Notes under the pieces: model-generated
Told to the model about the DNA's origin: nothing
What the model saw: only the letters and a program-made list of their open reading frames with translations
The model's database searches: none
Program-made: the position numbers and the translations under genes
Assembly: GCF_900094565.1 (NCBI RefSeq)
Contig: NZ_FMAF01000004.1
Coordinates: forward strand, 434,001-498,000
From: Martinezella lusitana
GTDB taxonomy: Bacteria; Pseudomonadota; Alphaproteobacteria; Rhizobiales; Rhizobiaceae
Direction: 5' to 3'
DNA: 64,000 nucleotides
Part shown: positions 9,742-20,085 of the stretch, piece after piece
Layout: every line of letters begins with the position of its first letter
Position numbering within the stretch: position 1 is the first letter of the stretch

Positions 9742-10620
9742 TCAACGCAAAAAGAGAACATCGAACTGGTCGCCTTCAGTCGGCAGATCGACCACCTTCA
9801 TGACTTGCTCGCGGTCTTCGAAGAAGGCCAGGCACTCGCTATAGTGACCGGCCAGGTCCGCAATGAAGGCCTTGGTCTGGTCCTTGCCGTAGAAAGCCGG
9901 CGTGAATTCCATATAGAGCGGCACCTTGCGGGCCATCAGTGCCTGCATCGATCGGCAGGCGACGGGCTCGTAGCCTTCGATATCCATCCAGATCAACCCG
10001 ACATCGGTGGGGTCGGCTTCGGCCTGCGCAAGAATATCGGCGACCGGACGGACGGGAACCAAAATCTTCTCGTCGCTTGCGCTTTGGCGCAAGGCGCTGC
10101 TTTTGCCATGGTTCTTGTGGTTCAGATAGAAGTCGAGCTGCCCGCCGCGGTCACCGGCGGCGCAATTGACCGCAGTCACCATCTCCTGAAAGCCGTTGTC
10201 GGCGATATTGGCGGACAACAGGCGAAAATTGCGCGGATCGGGCTCGACGGTGACGATGCGGTCGTAGGCACCGCTAAGGGCAAAATAGCAGGTCTGCGTG
10301 CCGATATTGCCGCCAAGCTCCAACAGGACCTTTCCCTTGTGCAAAAGGCCGCGCTCGCGCAGCACGCTCAGCAGCCGGTCGACATGATCGCGCTCGAAAT
10401 GCCCTTTGCGAAAGACCTTGCGGCCAATGTAGTCGGCCGGCGAAAAACTTAAGACATGATCGCCGCAGTCCACCGTCATCGTCTTGACGCGCGGGCCGAG
10501 CGCACTGATGAGGATATCGCGGCCAAGGCGCGTGTCGAAGAGGCGCGTGGCGATCGCGTCGCGCTTCCTGCGAAAGGCGCGCCGCCAGTATTTTCTCGTG
10601 AGGATATTGTGGTCGAACAT
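9742..10620 (-). CDS. FkbM family methyltransferase
   Basis: 292 aa, SAM-dependent O-methyltransferase of the FkbM family. Motif I is VLLELGGNIGTQTCYFALS, the acidic SAM-ribose position is IVTVEPDPRNF, and the family segment LIWMDIEGYE is intact. Members commonly methylate sugars or lipopolysaccharide/exopolysaccharide residues in the cytosol, which would fit the glycosyltransferase and deacetylase genes further along, but this is inference. The ATG at 10620 has TAGGGA upstream. It reads in the same direction as the cyaC-like gene, 84 bases after its stop. Confidence 0.82.
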   Translation of the reverse strand: MFDHNILTRKYWRRAFRRKRDAIATRLFDTRLGRDILISALGPRVKTMTVDCGDHVLSFSPADYIGRKVFRKGHFERDHVDRLLSVLRERGLLHKGKVLLELGGNIGTQTCYFALSGAYDRIVTVEPDPRNFRLLSANIADNGFQEMVTAVNCAAGDRGGQLDFYLNHKNHGKSSALRQSASDEKILVPVRPVADILAQAEADPTDVGLIWMDIEGYEPVACRSMQALMARKVPLYMEFTPAFYGKDQTKAFIADLAGHYSECLAFFEDREQVMKVVDLPTEGDQFDVLFLR

Positions 10621-10704
10621 GGGTGCAATCCCTACACCACGGCTTTCCCGTTGCAAACCGGGGCGTCGAGCAGCGCGAGGCTGTCGGCGAGGCGGCTCGA
10701 AAAA

Positions 10705-12429
10705 TCAGGCAAAGCGGCTGCTCGCTTCTTTCGAAACGATATAGACCCGCAAAGGCTCGCCGCGGCCGCGAACGGCAATCTCACGGCTTTCGACGCCTGT
10801 GATATCGACCTCGGAGAGCTGGGCCACCGGCTCCGAAAAGACCAGCGTGCTGTTGAATTCCTTGGCAACGCTTTCGAGGCGGCTGGCGACATTGACCGTA
10901 TCGCCGATCGCCGTCACGTTCTTCACACTGCCATATCCCATTGAGCCAACCACCGCCGAACCAGCGTGGATGCCGATGGCGATCTCCAGCGGCGCGGCCA
11001 ACTCATCCGCCAGCTCCGCGCTGAGCTTGTCGATTTCCCGGACGATCGCCGCCGCCGCTTTCAAAGCCTGACGGTTCGCTTCCTTCGGTGTCGTACGCAG
11101 GCCGAACAGAGCCATGGCACCGTCGCCGATGAACTTGTCCATCCGGCCGCCATTCTCCTCGATGATGCGACCGACGATGGCGAAATAGCGGTTGAGCAGG
11201 AAGACGATGTCGAAGGGAAGGCGCGCTTCCGTCAGCGCGGTGAAATGGCGCAGATCGCAGAAGAACACGACGATCTCGCGCTCACGGCCCGGGCTGGCGG
11301 TTTGGCTGTAGACCGGCATCGTCGCTTCGGCCATCGGCGTCAGAAGCGGCACGACGCTGACGTTTCCGGTCGGGCGCAACTGGCAGGCGAGACGGATATC
11401 CGGAGTGGCGCCGATGCGGTTCAGCGTCTTCTGCTCCAGTGCCTCCGGCGGCGGCAGATTTTCGGCGCCCTCGATGATCTGCACGCGGCAGGTGGAGCAT
11501 TGGCCCTTACCGCCGCAAACGGAATAATGCGGAATGCCGCCGAGGCGGCTTGCCTCGAGCACGCTGAAACCACGCGGCGCATGCACGACCTCGCCGCCCG
11601 CATAGCGGATGGCGACCTGATATTGCCGCTCGCGCAATCTGCGGTGAGCGCGAAAACCGAAGAGACCGACGATCGACAGGCTGAAGGCACCGTAGAATGC
11701 GGCGCGGTAAGGCCACAGGGCATCGGCCATCTGGCTGCCCGGTACGGAGCCCTTCTCGCCAAAGCTTCGCATGTCGCTGTAATAGCCGCCAGCATAACCG
11801 CGCTCGTCCTCCTCGGCTGCTTCATACGCTACGGTCTTGCCCATCGCCGCGAAGCCAAGCAGGGCGAGAACCGGAAGAACGATGGCGAAGGACAAGAGGA
11901 CAGGGCCAACCGCCGTATACCAGGGGCGATAGCGCAGCCAGAAATGAACGCCGATACAACCATGAACCCAGACGATGATCAGCAGGAATGACTGGCGCAG
12001 GCCATTGGCGGGCGTTGTCAGCCATAGGCTGTGGACTATCGCCTTATACGTATCGTGATAGCCGTAAACATCATGCACGATACGCGTGGCAACGATGTGA
12101 TCGATCAAAAGGAGCGGCACCAGCAGACCTGTGACGATCTGAAACGCTTCGCCAGCCGGCATGACGAGCGTGCGACGCCGATAAAGAAGCCTCAGCACAA
12201 GCAGGATGTGCACCAGCAGCGCACCATAGAGAAGCACGGTTCCAACCGGATTGCGCCAGACGGTCATGAACCAATGCTGTGCACGCTCGGCGGTGCCGAG
12301 AGAAATCAACCCGAGGGAGTGATTGGCCAGATGCATGATCACGAAAGTAAAAACGATCAAGCCGGAGCCAAGGCGGAACTTTCGCACGAGACGGTCGGAA
12401 ATGATTGGCTTTCTTGCCTCGATAGTCAT
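10705..12429 (-). CDS. cyaC: CyaC-like adenylate cyclase: diheme-type membrane anchor, [2Fe-2S] domain, class III cyclase
   Basis: 574 aa in three parts. Residues ~20-260 form about six membrane helices rich in histidines (H33, H37, H74, H111, H119, H133, H156, H162), like a succinate-dehydrogenase cytochrome b anchor. Residues ~270-360 are a plant-type ferredoxin domain with C305, C311, C314 and C349. Residues ~385-560 are a canonical cyclase: metal aspartates D392 and D436, adenine-selecting K432 and D510, and N513/R517. The Sinorhizobium meliloti CyaC protein with this architecture is a redox/quinone-responsive adenylate cyclase, so this protein probably makes cAMP in response to the state of the quinone pool. 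The ATG at 12429 begins MTIEARK. Confidence 0.88.
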   Translation of the reverse strand: MTIEARKPIISDRLVRKFRLGSGLIVFTFVIMHLANHSLGLISLGTAERAQHWFMTVWRNPVGTVLLYGALLVHILLVLRLLYRRRTLVMPAGEAFQIVTGLLVPLLLIDHIVATRIVHDVYGYHDTYKAIVHSLWLTTPANGLRQSFLLIIVWVHGCIGVHFWLRYRPWYTAVGPVLLSFAIVLPVLALLGFAAMGKTVAYEAAEEDERGYAGGYYSDMRSFGEKGSVPGSQMADALWPYRAAFYGAFSLSIVGLFGFRAHRRLRERQYQVAIRYAGGEVVHAPRGFSVLEASRLGGIPHYSVCGGKGQCSTCRVQIIEGAENLPPPEALEQKTLNRIGATPDIRLACQLRPTGNVSVVPLLTPMAEATMPVYSQTASPGREREIVVFFCDLRHFTALTEARLPFDIVFLLNRYFAIVGRIIEENGGRMDKFIGDGAMALFGLRTTPKEANRQALKAAAAIVREIDKLSAELADELAAPLEIAIGIHAGSAVVGSMGYGSVKNVTAIGDTVNVASRLESVAKEFNSTLVFSEPVAQLSEVDITGVESREIAVRGRGEPLRVYIVSKEASSRFA

Positions 12430-12627
12430 CAAACCCAATGTATATTATCCGTTCACAACAGAAGCGAAAACGGTTATCGCCTATCATCTAGCTGCAGAGC
12501 CGCATGCTGTCGAGGATGCGGCTTTTTGAAGCAGGGATTTTATTGTCACGCAACCGGTCGGAATTCGGGCAATCCTCTCACAATTCAGGCTTTTACCATC
12601 ACTTAATCGTCAACCCCTACCGGCACC

Positions 12628-13731
12628 ATGAAGATCGCATTCTACGCCCCGTTGAAATCACCCGACCACCCGGTGCCCTCGGGCGATAGGTTGATGGCGC
12701 GGCAGATCATGACAGTTCTCAGGATGGCGGGACACCAGGTCGATGTCGCCTCCGAACTGCGCAGCTTCACCCCGACCCCGGAAGCGGGATTGCGTGCGGA
12801 GATCGCCCGACAGGCCGAGGGCGAGGTGACGCGATTGCTCGGCCGATCACACAGCGAATCGCCGCCCGATCTCTGGTTTACCTATCACCCCTATTACAAG
12901 ACGCCCGATCTCATCGGCCCGCCGGTCTCCCGGCAATTCGGCATCCCCTACGTCACCGCCGAGGCCTCCTATTCCAGACGCCATGACGACAACGGCTGGG
13001 GCGAAAACCAGCGTCTGATCGCCGATGCCGTGCGGTCGGCGGCCGTCAATCTGTGCTTCACCGAGCGGGATCGGATCGGCCTCGTCGACGCAATACCGGA
13101 TGGCAGATACGAACGCTTTCTGCCCTTCATCGATGCAACGCCTTTCGGGTCGCCCAGGGGTGCCTCTGCCTCCAACAGGCTGATCACCGTTGCAATGCTG
13201 CGGCGCGGCGACAAATTCGACAGCTACGTCATGCTGGCCGAGGCGCTCAAACTGATCCGCGATCATGACTGGACACTGACCGTCATCGGCGACGGGCCGA
13301 TGCGTGCGGAAGTAACGGCACTGTTTTCCACCTTCGACGGAGACCGCATAACGTGGCTCGGAGAGCGCTCGACGCCGGAGATCGCGGCGGAGCTTGCGAC
13401 TGCCGGGATCTACGTCTGGCCCGGCTGCAACGAAGCCTATGGCCTGGCCTATCTCGAAGCGCAGGCGGCCGGGCTGCCCGTGGTCGCGCAGGCAACGGCG
13501 GGCGTGCCGGAAGTGGTGATGGACGGTATTACCGGGCTGCTGACACCGGCGGGCGACCTGAAGGCCTATGCCGATGCCATCGCACAGCTTCTGAACGACG
13601 AGGAGCAGCGGCGGATCATGGCAGAGGCAGCGCATGGATTCGTTCACAGGGAGCGCTCTTTGAGCGCGGCGGCAAAGCGGCTTGAAATCATTCTTCGAAA
13701 GCATCTGGGAGATACCTATTATGAGCGATAG
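12628..13731 (+). CDS. Glycosyltransferase family 4 (GT-B fold)
   Basis: 367 aa, cytosolic or membrane-associated retaining glycosyltransferase. The N-terminal acceptor domain begins MKIAFYAPLKSPDHPVPSGDR with the glycine/serine loop of GT4 enzymes. The C-terminal donor domain shows the nucleotide-sugar E-x7-E pattern in CNEAYGLAYLEAQAAGLPVVA and the GVPEVV loop. The gene overlaps the following deacetylase by 11 bases, so the two are co-translated and probably modify the same glycan. Donor and acceptor cannot be deduced. Confidence 0.87.
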   Translation: MKIAFYAPLKSPDHPVPSGDRLMARQIMTVLRMAGHQVDVASELRSFTPTPEAGLRAEIARQAEGEVTRLLGRSHSESPPDLWFTYHPYYKTPDLIGPPVSRQFGIPYVTAEASYSRRHDDNGWGENQRLIADAVRSAAVNLCFTERDRIGLVDAIPDGRYERFLPFIDATPFGSPRGASASNRLITVAMLRRGDKFDSYVMLAEALKLIRDHDWTLTVIGDGPMRAEVTALFSTFDGDRITWLGERSTPEIAAELATAGIYVWPGCNEAYGLAYLEAQAAGLPVVAQATAGVPEVVMDGITGLLTPAGDLKAYADAIAQLLNDEEQRRIMAEAAHGFVHRERSLSAAAKRLEIILRKHLGDTYYER

Positions 13732-14467
13732 AGCCGATTGGCAGCCCTTGCGCGACGAGTTGCGGCGTTGGACCGCGGCCGGGCGAAAGGCGAAATTCTG
13801 GTTCCGCGACGACGACGCCATCGAACCGACCCCCGCGCTTGACCGGCTGCTGTCGCTTTCGGATCGTTTCGACGTGCCGATGGCATTGGCCGTCATCCCG
13901 GGGCCGACCGGAGAGCCGCTGGCGGAACGCCTGGCGAGCCAGAGCCGTGTCACTGTCACCGTGCACGGCTGGACGCACCAGAACTATGCTCCGGATGAAA
14001 CAAAGAAACAGGAGCTCGGCCTGCATCGCCCGCAGGCGATCGTGCTCGACGAACTGCATCGCGGCTTCGACAAGCTGAAGGCGCTCTATCCCTCGCAGTT
14101 TCTCCCCATGCTGGTGCCGCCGTGGAACCGTATCGACGACGCGCTGCTGCCGGAGCTTAGCCCCTTCGGCTATCGCGCGGTGTCTGTCTTCGGGTTGGCA
14201 AAGCAGGCGCCGATCACCCTGGTCAACACCCATATCGACATCATGAATTGGCACGGCGTGCGCGGCGGCCTCCCGCATGCCGGATTGATCGGACGCTTGG
14301 TAGAAGAACTGAAGAATCGCTTCGACGGCAATGACGAGCCGATTGGCGTGATGACGCATCATCTGGTGCATGACGACGTCGCCTGGGGTTTCGTCGAGGC
14401 GCTGTTCGAGGAAACGGCCGGCCACGCCGCCATCGAGTGGCGGCCGGTCGGCAATTTCTTAAGTTAG
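13721..14467 (+). CDS. Polysaccharide deacetylase-like protein
   Basis: 248 aa. The NodB-type metal elements can be seen: FRDDDA near the N-terminus (the Asp pair), VTVHGWTHQNYAP (His pair) and PPWNR. This points to a carbohydrate esterase-4-like deacetylase, though the family is divergent and no signal peptide is present, so it probably acts on a cytosolic sugar or lipid-linked intermediate. The ATG at 13721 has GGGAG 9 bases before it and overlaps the end of the glycosyltransferase gene. Confidence 0.78.
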   Translation: MSDRADWQPLRDELRRWTAAGRKAKFWFRDDDAIEPTPALDRLLSLSDRFDVPMALAVIPGPTGEPLAERLASQSRVTVTVHGWTHQNYAPDETKKQELGLHRPQAIVLDELHRGFDKLKALYPSQFLPMLVPPWNRIDDALLPELSPFGYRAVSVFGLAKQAPITLVNTHIDIMNWHGVRGGLPHAGLIGRLVEELKNRFDGNDEPIGVMTHHLVHDDVAWGFVEALFEETAGHAAIEWRPVGNFLS

Positions 14468-14492
14468 CGGCTCCGCCCCGAACGAAGCCGCT
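14466..14492. terminator. Hairpin between convergent genes
   Basis: AGCGGCT (14466-14472) and AGCCGCT (14486-14492) form a 7-bp stem with a 13-base loop, starting at the deacetylase stop codon and just before the convergent hydrolase stop. There is no strong T-run, so it is only a likely terminator. Confidence 0.4.
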
Positions 14493-14503
14493 GCAACGGC
14501 GCC

Positions 14504-15334
14504 TTAGAGCTGCAGCGATTGTCCGTCGAAAGCGGCGAAGGCGCCTGGAAAGCTCTTCTGCGCGTCGCGCTGCATCTCGTCCAGCTCGCGATCCGCGCGC
14601 GCCGGTGCATGATGAAACAGGGCCAGTCGTTTGACACCGGCCTTCTTGGCGAGCTTGACGCCTTCCTGCCAGGTGGAATGCCCAAAGCCCAGATGCTTCG
14701 GCATCTCCGCTTCCGTATAGGTCGTGTCATAGATCGCGAGATCGGCATCGGCCATCAGGGATAGCGCGGCCTCGTCGAGATACCCGTTATGGTGCTCGGT
14801 ATCGTAGACCATGGCGATGACGCGACCGGACCATTCGATGCGGTAACCGATGCAACCGCCGGGATGGTTCAGCCGGACCGTATGGATGACGATGCCCGGA
14901 TGAGGCTTCAGCGTATCGCCAGCGGCGAAATCGCGAAAATTCATCGCGGCACGACAGATGTCGGGCTCGACCGGGAACCAGGGCGGCCGCATGAACTGGC
15001 CGATCAGCTGCCGCGTCGTCGTCTTGCCGGCCAGATGGCCCGACCAAAGATCGACGCTCACCCTCGGATCATAGATCGCATTGAAGAAGGGCAGGCCGAT
15101 AATGTGGTCGTAATGCGAATGGGTGAAAAAGAGATCGATGTTGCGGACCCCTTCTTTTGCAAGCGACACCGCCGCTTCGCGTAACCCGGTGCCGGCGTCG
15201 AATAGGATATGCCTGCCGTCATGCCGCAACTCGATGCAGGATGTATTCCCGCCGTAACGCTCAAATTCCGGTCCAGATACGGGTATACTCCCCCGCACGC
15301 CCCAGAATTTCAGCTCGAAACTATCGTTGTTCAT
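14504..15334 (-). CDS. MBL-fold metallo-hydrolase, phosphodiesterase-like
   Basis: 276 aa, cytosolic binuclear metal hydrolase. The HxHxDH site is H72, H74, D76, H77 (THSHYDH); the later ligands are seen in LNHPGG, YDTEHH and FHHAP. The opening FWGVRGSIPVSGPEFERYGGNT is typical of the subgroup with PhnP/cyclic-phosphodiesterase relatives. Given the three cyclase-fold genes within 9 kb, hydrolysis of a cyclic nucleotide is a reasonable guess, but other phosphodiester substrates are equally possible. Convergent with the glycosyltransferase/deacetylase operon. Confidence 0.8.
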   Translation of the reverse strand: MNNDSFELKFWGVRGSIPVSGPEFERYGGNTSCIELRHDGRHILFDAGTGLREAAVSLAKEGVRNIDLFFTHSHYDHIIGLPFFNAIYDPRVSVDLWSGHLAGKTTTRQLIGQFMRPPWFPVEPDICRAAMNFRDFAAGDTLKPHPGIVIHTVRLNHPGGCIGYRIEWSGRVIAMVYDTEHHNGYLDEAALSLMADADLAIYDTTYTEAEMPKHLGFGHSTWQEGVKLAKKAGVKRLALFHHAPARADRELDEMQRDAQKSFPGAFAAFDGQSLQL

Positions 15335-15623
15335 GGAAGTTTTTACACCATTCCCCTTTCCGTCAAAAAAAGCACACTTTTGCTATCGTGCGAAGCCAGC
15401 AATTTCCAAAAGTCGTGCGCTGGTAAAAAACTGGATCCCATCGTTCGGTCGATGCAGATCATCTGGCGAACATTCGCCAACGGATCGCACAGACCTAATA
15501 TAGGTATGTCATGACAAAATAGATAAGACCCCGTTACTTGCATATCGGTGCGGCGTCCTGGCAGGTATCGGTTCGCGATGGAGCGCGAGAGCTCGCAAGG
15601 GACTTTCGTCCTCCTTGCCATCC

Positions 15624-16151
15624 TTACAGCGTGGCAGCCGACCGTGCCGCCTGCTCATAGTAGCCAGACAGCGCCCTGAGATGCGAGGCGATATCGGAAA
15701 GGCCATCCTGCGACAGGCCGGAGACCTTGGTGGCCTCCACCAACAGACGCTCGCGGATTTCGGTGTAACGCGCCAAGGCGTCCAGGCCCTTATCGGTTAC
15801 CCGGATGGTCTTTTCCTTGCCGACCTTGCCGCTCTTGACGAGACCGGCCGCCTCCAGCTTCTTGATGGCGTAGTTGGCGACATGGGTGTCTTCGATATCG
15901 AGCACAAGACACAGATCAGCGAGCGTCTTCGGCCTGTCACGGTGCCGCACGGAATGGATGATCAGGATCTCGACCGGCGAAAGGCCGGGGATGCCGGCGG
16001 CCGCCATGCAACGCACTAGCCACCGATTGAACGCATGGGAAAACAGGATCGATCCGTATTCGAGCTCGGACAAGGCAGGCGAACTGCCGTCCGCAAGATG
16101 CGCAGACGATACGATCAGTTCACGCGGTCTACTCTTTTCCTCAGACGTCAC
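15624..16151 (-). CDS. MarR-like winged-helix regulator
   Basis: 175 aa predicted transcription factor, of the MarR-related group (COG5631-like). The recognition region lies at LSPVEILIIHSVRHRDRPKTLADLCLVLDIEDTHVANYAIKKLEAAGLV, followed by a wing with the KTIRVTDKGLDAL segment. The GTG at 16151 is chosen for the AAGGAG seven bases upstream. It lies 51 bases downstream of the hydantoinase/oxoprolinase gene on the same strand, so it probably controls that gene and itself. The effector is unknown. Confidence 0.78.
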   Translation of the reverse strand: MTSEEKSRPRELIVSSAHLADGSSPALSELEYGSILFSHAFNRWLVRCMAAAGIPGLSPVEILIIHSVRHRDRPKTLADLCLVLDIEDTHVANYAIKKLEAAGLVKSGKVGKEKTIRVTDKGLDALARYTEIRERLLVEATKVSGLSQDGLSDIASHLRALSGYYEQAARSAATL

Positions 16152-16202
16152 CAGAGAACTCCTTCCGATCCGGATCAAGGCACTACAGACTTGGCAACGC
16201 GT

Positions 16203-19200
16203 CTATTCGTCCCGCTTTCCATAGCCGCCGCCCGTGGGAGTAACGACGGTGAACGCTTCGCCGGCCTCGAGCACCGTATGGGCAGAGCCGATCAGTTCCT
16301 CGACCGTACCGTCATTGCGCCTGACATAGTTGCGCCCGGTCTGGCCCGGCTCGCCCCCCTTTATGCCGAAGGGCGCTACGCGGCGATGGCCTGACAGTAC
16401 GGCGAATTCCAGCTTTTCGCGGGTGCGGATGGTGCGCTGCGTGCCGTTGCCGGAATTCCACTTGCCTCGCCCACCCGAGTTGGGGCGGATGTGGAAGTCC
16501 TCGAGCACAACAGGGAAGCGCGTCTCGAGAATCTCGGGATCGGTAAGACGCGAATTGGTCATATGCGTGTGCACCGCATCGGCGCCATCGAAGCCGGGGC
16601 CGGCCGGCGCGCCGGAGCAGATCGTCTCGTAATATTGATAGACATCGTTGCCGAAGGTGAGGTTGTTCATGGTGCCTTGAGCGGCCGCAAGCGCCTCGAC
16701 CGCGCCGAACAGGCAGTTGGTCACGGCCTGGCTCACCTCGACATTGCCGGCGACGACGGCAGCCGGATATTTCGGCGTCAGCATCGTGCCTTCGGGAATG
16801 ACGATCCGGATCGGCCTGAGGCAACCGGCATTCATCGGGATATCGGCTTCGACCAGAACGCGGAAGACATAGAGCACGGCAGCCCGCGTCACCGGCTGCG
16901 GGGCGTTGAAATTATCGGCACGCTGCGCAGACGTGCCGGTGAAATCCACCGTCGCCTCGCGCTTGTCCTTGTCGATCGAGATCTTGACGACGATCTTGCA
17001 GCCCTGATCCATCTCATAGCTGAATTCACCATCCGGAAGGCGGTCGAGAACGCGTCGCACGCTTTCGGCGGCGTTGTCCTGGACATGCCCCATATAGGCA
17101 TCGACAACCTCTTCGCCGAAGTGGACGATCATCTTCTTGAGCTCGGCGACGCCCTTCTCGTTGGCGGCAACCTGGGCCTTCAGATCGTTGACGTTCTGGG
17201 CGAGCGTGCGCACAGGATAGCGCGCGCCCGTGAGAAGCTTCGCCAGCTCCTCCTCGCAGAACCGCCCCCGATCGAGCAGTTTGAAATTGTCGATGTAGAC
17301 GCCCTCTTCCTCGATATGGGTCGCGAGCGGCGACATCGAACCCGGCGAGATGCCGCCGATATCGGCGTGATGGCCGCGGCTGGCGACCCAGAAGCGGATC
17401 TTCTCGCCGACATCGTCGAAGACGGGCGTGCAGACGGTGAGATCAGGCAGATGCGTGCCGCCATTATAGGGCGCATTGATCAGGAACACGTCGCCCGGAT
17501 GGATAACGGGGTTTTCACGGATCGCGGTTGCGACCGACGCATCCATGGAGCCCAGATGCACGGGCATATGCGGCGCATTGGCGACGAGATTGCCTTCGGC
17601 GTCGAAGACGGCACAGGAGAAATCCAACCGTTCCTTGATGTTGACGGAATAGGCGGTGTTCTGCAGCGTCATGCCCATCTGCTCGGCGATCGACATGAAA
17701 AGATTGTTGAAGATCTCCAGCATCACCGGATCGGCCTTGGTGCCGATGGCGCTGCGCTCCGGCAGGGCCTTGATGCGCTTGAGGACGATATGATCTTTGG
17801 CAGTCAGCTGCGCCTGCCAGCCATCCTCGATAACGATCGTCTGGTTCGGCTCGATGATGATGGCCGGGCCGGTGACAGTCTGGCCGGGCACGATCGCCTG
17901 GCGCAGCACGACCGCGGCATCATGGCTTGCGCCGCCGGAATAGAAGATCGCGCGCCTTGCCGCTTCTGCTTCACCTGTGCCAGTCTCGTTGCGCTGGACC
18001 GCGATATCGGCGGCAGCACCGCCGATGGTCTCGATCTCCACTGCCTCGACGACCAACGGCTTGCCCTCGGCAACGAAGCCGAAGCGGCGCTTGTGCAGTG
18101 TCTCGAACTCGCGGCGCAGGCGCGCGGGATCATCGATTTCGGGAAATGTCGTTTCGACCGCCAGTATGGTGTCGGTACCGGCGTAACGGATATGGGCGCG
18201 CTGGACCGTCTTGATTTCGTTTGCGGGGACACCCTGCGCTTCGAGCTCGGGCACGCATTCCCCACGCAGTTCGCTACCAAGTGCGGCGATGGCTGCGGGT
18301 GCTGCCTCATCAAGGGGAACGCCGAGCGCCTTCTGGCGCGTTGCCCGGATGTCGGCAAGCCCCATGCCATAGGCGGACAGAAGGCCGGACATCGGATGCA
18401 GGAGAATGCTCTTCATGCCGAGCGCATCGGCAACCAGGCAGGCATGCTGTCCGCCGGCGCCACCAAAGCAGTTGAGGGCATAACGCGTCACATCATAACC
18501 GCGCTGCACTGAGATCTTCTTGATCGCTTCGACCATGTTGGCAACGGCGATGCGAATAAAGCCGTCGGCGACATCTTGCGGGCTGCGGCCATCGCCGATC
18601 CGGGCGGCAAGCTCGGCGAACTTGCCGCGCACCGTATCGACATCGAGCGGCTGATCCTGATTGGGGCCGAAGATCGACGGGAAGAACTCCGGCAACAGCT
18701 TGCCAGCCATGACATTGGCGTCGGTCACCGCCAGCGGCCCGCCGTTGCGATAGCAGGCAGGCCCCGGAAAGGCGCCTGCCGAATCCGGACCGACGCGGAA
18801 GCGGTCGCCATCGAAATGCAGGATCGAGCCGCCGCCGGCGGCCACCGTATGGATCAGCATCATCGGCGCACGCACGCGCACGCCGGCCACTTCCGTTTCG
18901 AAGGCGCGCTCATACTCGCCGTCGAAATGGGCGACATCCGTCGAGGTGCCACCCATGTCGAAGCCGATGACGTTGGTAAATCCGGCCTGCTCGCCGGTTT
19001 TCGCAAGGCCGACGACACCGCCGGCCGGGCCGGACAGAATAGCGTCCTTGCCCTGGAACATATCGGCTGCCGTCAAACCGCCGGATGACATCATGAACAT
19101 GACGCGCGCGCCGGTGCGCGCGACATCGAGCTCGTCGCAGACCTGGCCGATATAGCGTCCGAGCACCGGCGACAGATAGGCATCGATAACGGCTGTGTCA

Positions 19201-19829
19201 CCCCGGCCGACAAGCTTGATCAGCGGCGACACTTCGTGGCTGACGGAAACCTGGTCGAAGCCGATAGACCGAGCGATCCGAGCAACCGCCGCCTCATGCG
19301 CGGGAAATTTGTAGGCATGCATGAAGACGATCGCGAGCGAGCGGTAACCCCTAGCAAGAAGCTCACGCAACGCCGCTTCCGCCGCCTTCTCATCAAGAAC
19401 CAGTTCGACCGTGCCATCGGCCAGCACACGCTCCTCGATCTCGACGACCTCTTCGTAAAGCGCTTCCGGCTTGACGATCTCGGTCGCGAAAATCTTCTTG
19501 CGCTCCTGATAGCCGATGCGCAGCGCGTCACGAAAACCCTTCGTCGTTACGAGAGCCAGGCGCTCGCCCTTGCGCTCGAGAAGCGCGTTGGTGGCAACCG
19601 TGGTGCCCATGCGCACTTCGCCGATCGTATCGGCGGGGATCGGATCGCCCTTTCCAAGACCGAGATGCAGGCGAATGCCGTGAACGGCGGCGTCGCGATA
19701 AGCATCGGGATTTTCCGACAGAACCTTGCGGGCATGGAGAACACCAGATGGGTCGCGCCCGACGACGTCGGTAAAGGTGCCGCCGCGATCGATCCAGAAA
19801 TCCCAACGACCCGAAATGTTCTCCGACAA
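16203..19829 (-). CDS. Fused hydantoinase/5-oxoprolinase (HyuA-HyuB)
   Basis: 1208 aa, ATP-dependent amide-ring hydrolase. The N-terminal HyuA half (~1-690) begins with the acetate-kinase-like phosphate site [13 protein letters not shown] and has the [10 protein letters not shown] and [10 protein letters not shown] elements. The HyuB half (~705-1208) starts at [20 protein letters not shown] and includes [12 protein letters not shown]. The length and fusion match 5-oxoprolinase, which opens 5-oxoproline to glutamate, but relatives act on hydantoins. Translation probably starts at a TTG (19829) with GGAGG five to six bases upstream; no suitable ATG is present. Confidence 0.87.
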   Translation of the reverse strand: MSENISGRWDFWIDRGGTFTDVVGRDPSGVLHARKVLSENPDAYRDAAVHGIRLHLGLGKGDPIPADTIGEVRMGTTVATNALLERKGERLALVTTKGFRDALRIGYQERKKIFATEIVKPEALYEEVVEIEERVLADGTVELVLDEKAAEAALRELLARGYRSLAIVFMHAYKFPAHEAAVARIARSIGFDQVSVSHEVSPLIKLVGRGDTAVIDAYLSPVLGRYIGQVCDELDVARTGARVMFMMSSGGLTAADMFQGKDAILSGPAGGVVGLAKTGEQAGFTNVIGFDMGGTSTDVAHFDGEYERAFETEVAGVRVRAPMMLIHTVAAGGGSILHFDGDRFRVGPDSAGAFPGPACYRNGGPLAVTDANVMAGKLLPEFFPSIFGPNQDQPLDVDTVRGKFAELAARIGDGRSPQDVADGFIRIAVANMVEAIKKISVQRGYDVTRYALNCFGGAGGQHACLVADALGMKSILLHPMSGLLSAYGMGLADIRATRQKALGVPLDEAAPAAIAALGSELRGECVPELEAQGVPANEIKTVQRAHIRYAGTDTILAVETTFPEIDDPARLRREFETLHKRRFGFVAEGKPLVVEAVEIETIGGAAADIAVQRNETGTGEAEAARRAIFYSGGASHDAAVVLRQAIVPGQTVTGPAIIIEPNQTIVIEDGWQAQLTAKDHIVLKRIKALPERSAIGTKADPVMLEIFNNLFMSIAEQMGMTLQNTAYSVNIKERLDFSCAVFDAEGNLVANAPHMPVHLGSMDASVATAIRENPVIHPGDVFLINAPYNGGTHLPDLTVCTPVFDDVGEKIRFWVASRGHHADIGGISPGSMSPLATHIEEEGVYIDNFKLLDRGRFCEEELAKLLTGARYPVRTLAQNVNDLKAQVAANEKGVAELKKMIVHFGEEVVDAYMGHVQDNAAESVRRVLDRLPDGEFSYEMDQGCKIVVKISIDKDKREATVDFTGTSAQRADNFNAPQPVTRAAVLYVFRVLVEADIPMNAGCLRPIRIVIPEGTMLTPKYPAAVVAGNVEVSQAVTNCLFGAVEALAAAQGTMNNLTFGNDVYQYYETICSGAPAGPGFDGADAVHTHMTNSRLTDPEILETRFPVVLEDFHIRPNSGGRGKWNSGNGTQRTIRTREKLEFAVLSGHRRVAPFGIKGGEPGQTGRNYVRRNDGTVEELIGSAHTVLEAGEAFTVVTPTGGGYGKRDE

Positions 19830-19856
19830 ATCCGCCTCCAGCAGAACGACGCCTAT

Positions 19857-19876
19857 AACGATAACAATATATCGTT
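19857..19876. promoter_or_regulatory. Inverted repeat upstream of the hydantoinase/oxoprolinase gene
   Basis: AACGATA (19857-19863) and TATCGTT (19870-19876) are a perfect 7-bp inverted repeat with a 6-base spacer, 28 bases before the TTG start in an AT-rich patch. The place and size suit an operator, most simply for the MarR-like regulator encoded downstream. A related TATCAACGTT follows at once. Confidence 0.5.
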
Positions 19877-20085
19877 AAATTATCAACGTTTTGTCGTCAA
19901 CATGAATTGATCAAGCGACGCTCAGCTTCAACACCGTGCGATGTGGTAATCGCTGATAATCTGCGGCAAGAAGCTACGCCTGCTCGGACACGGCCATGTC
20001 CAGCGTGTCAACTGACACGCAAGAGGTCGTTCAATTGCATTGTAAAGCCGCGCCACCGTTGACGCATGTCCTAAAAGCGGATGCG

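Noticed and set aside
16491..18512. Long open frame (673 codons) on the plus strand inside the hydantoinase/oxoprolinase gene
   Set aside because: It is an antisense shadow: composition and residue pattern show no family motif, while the minus strand has the complete HyuAB fusion.
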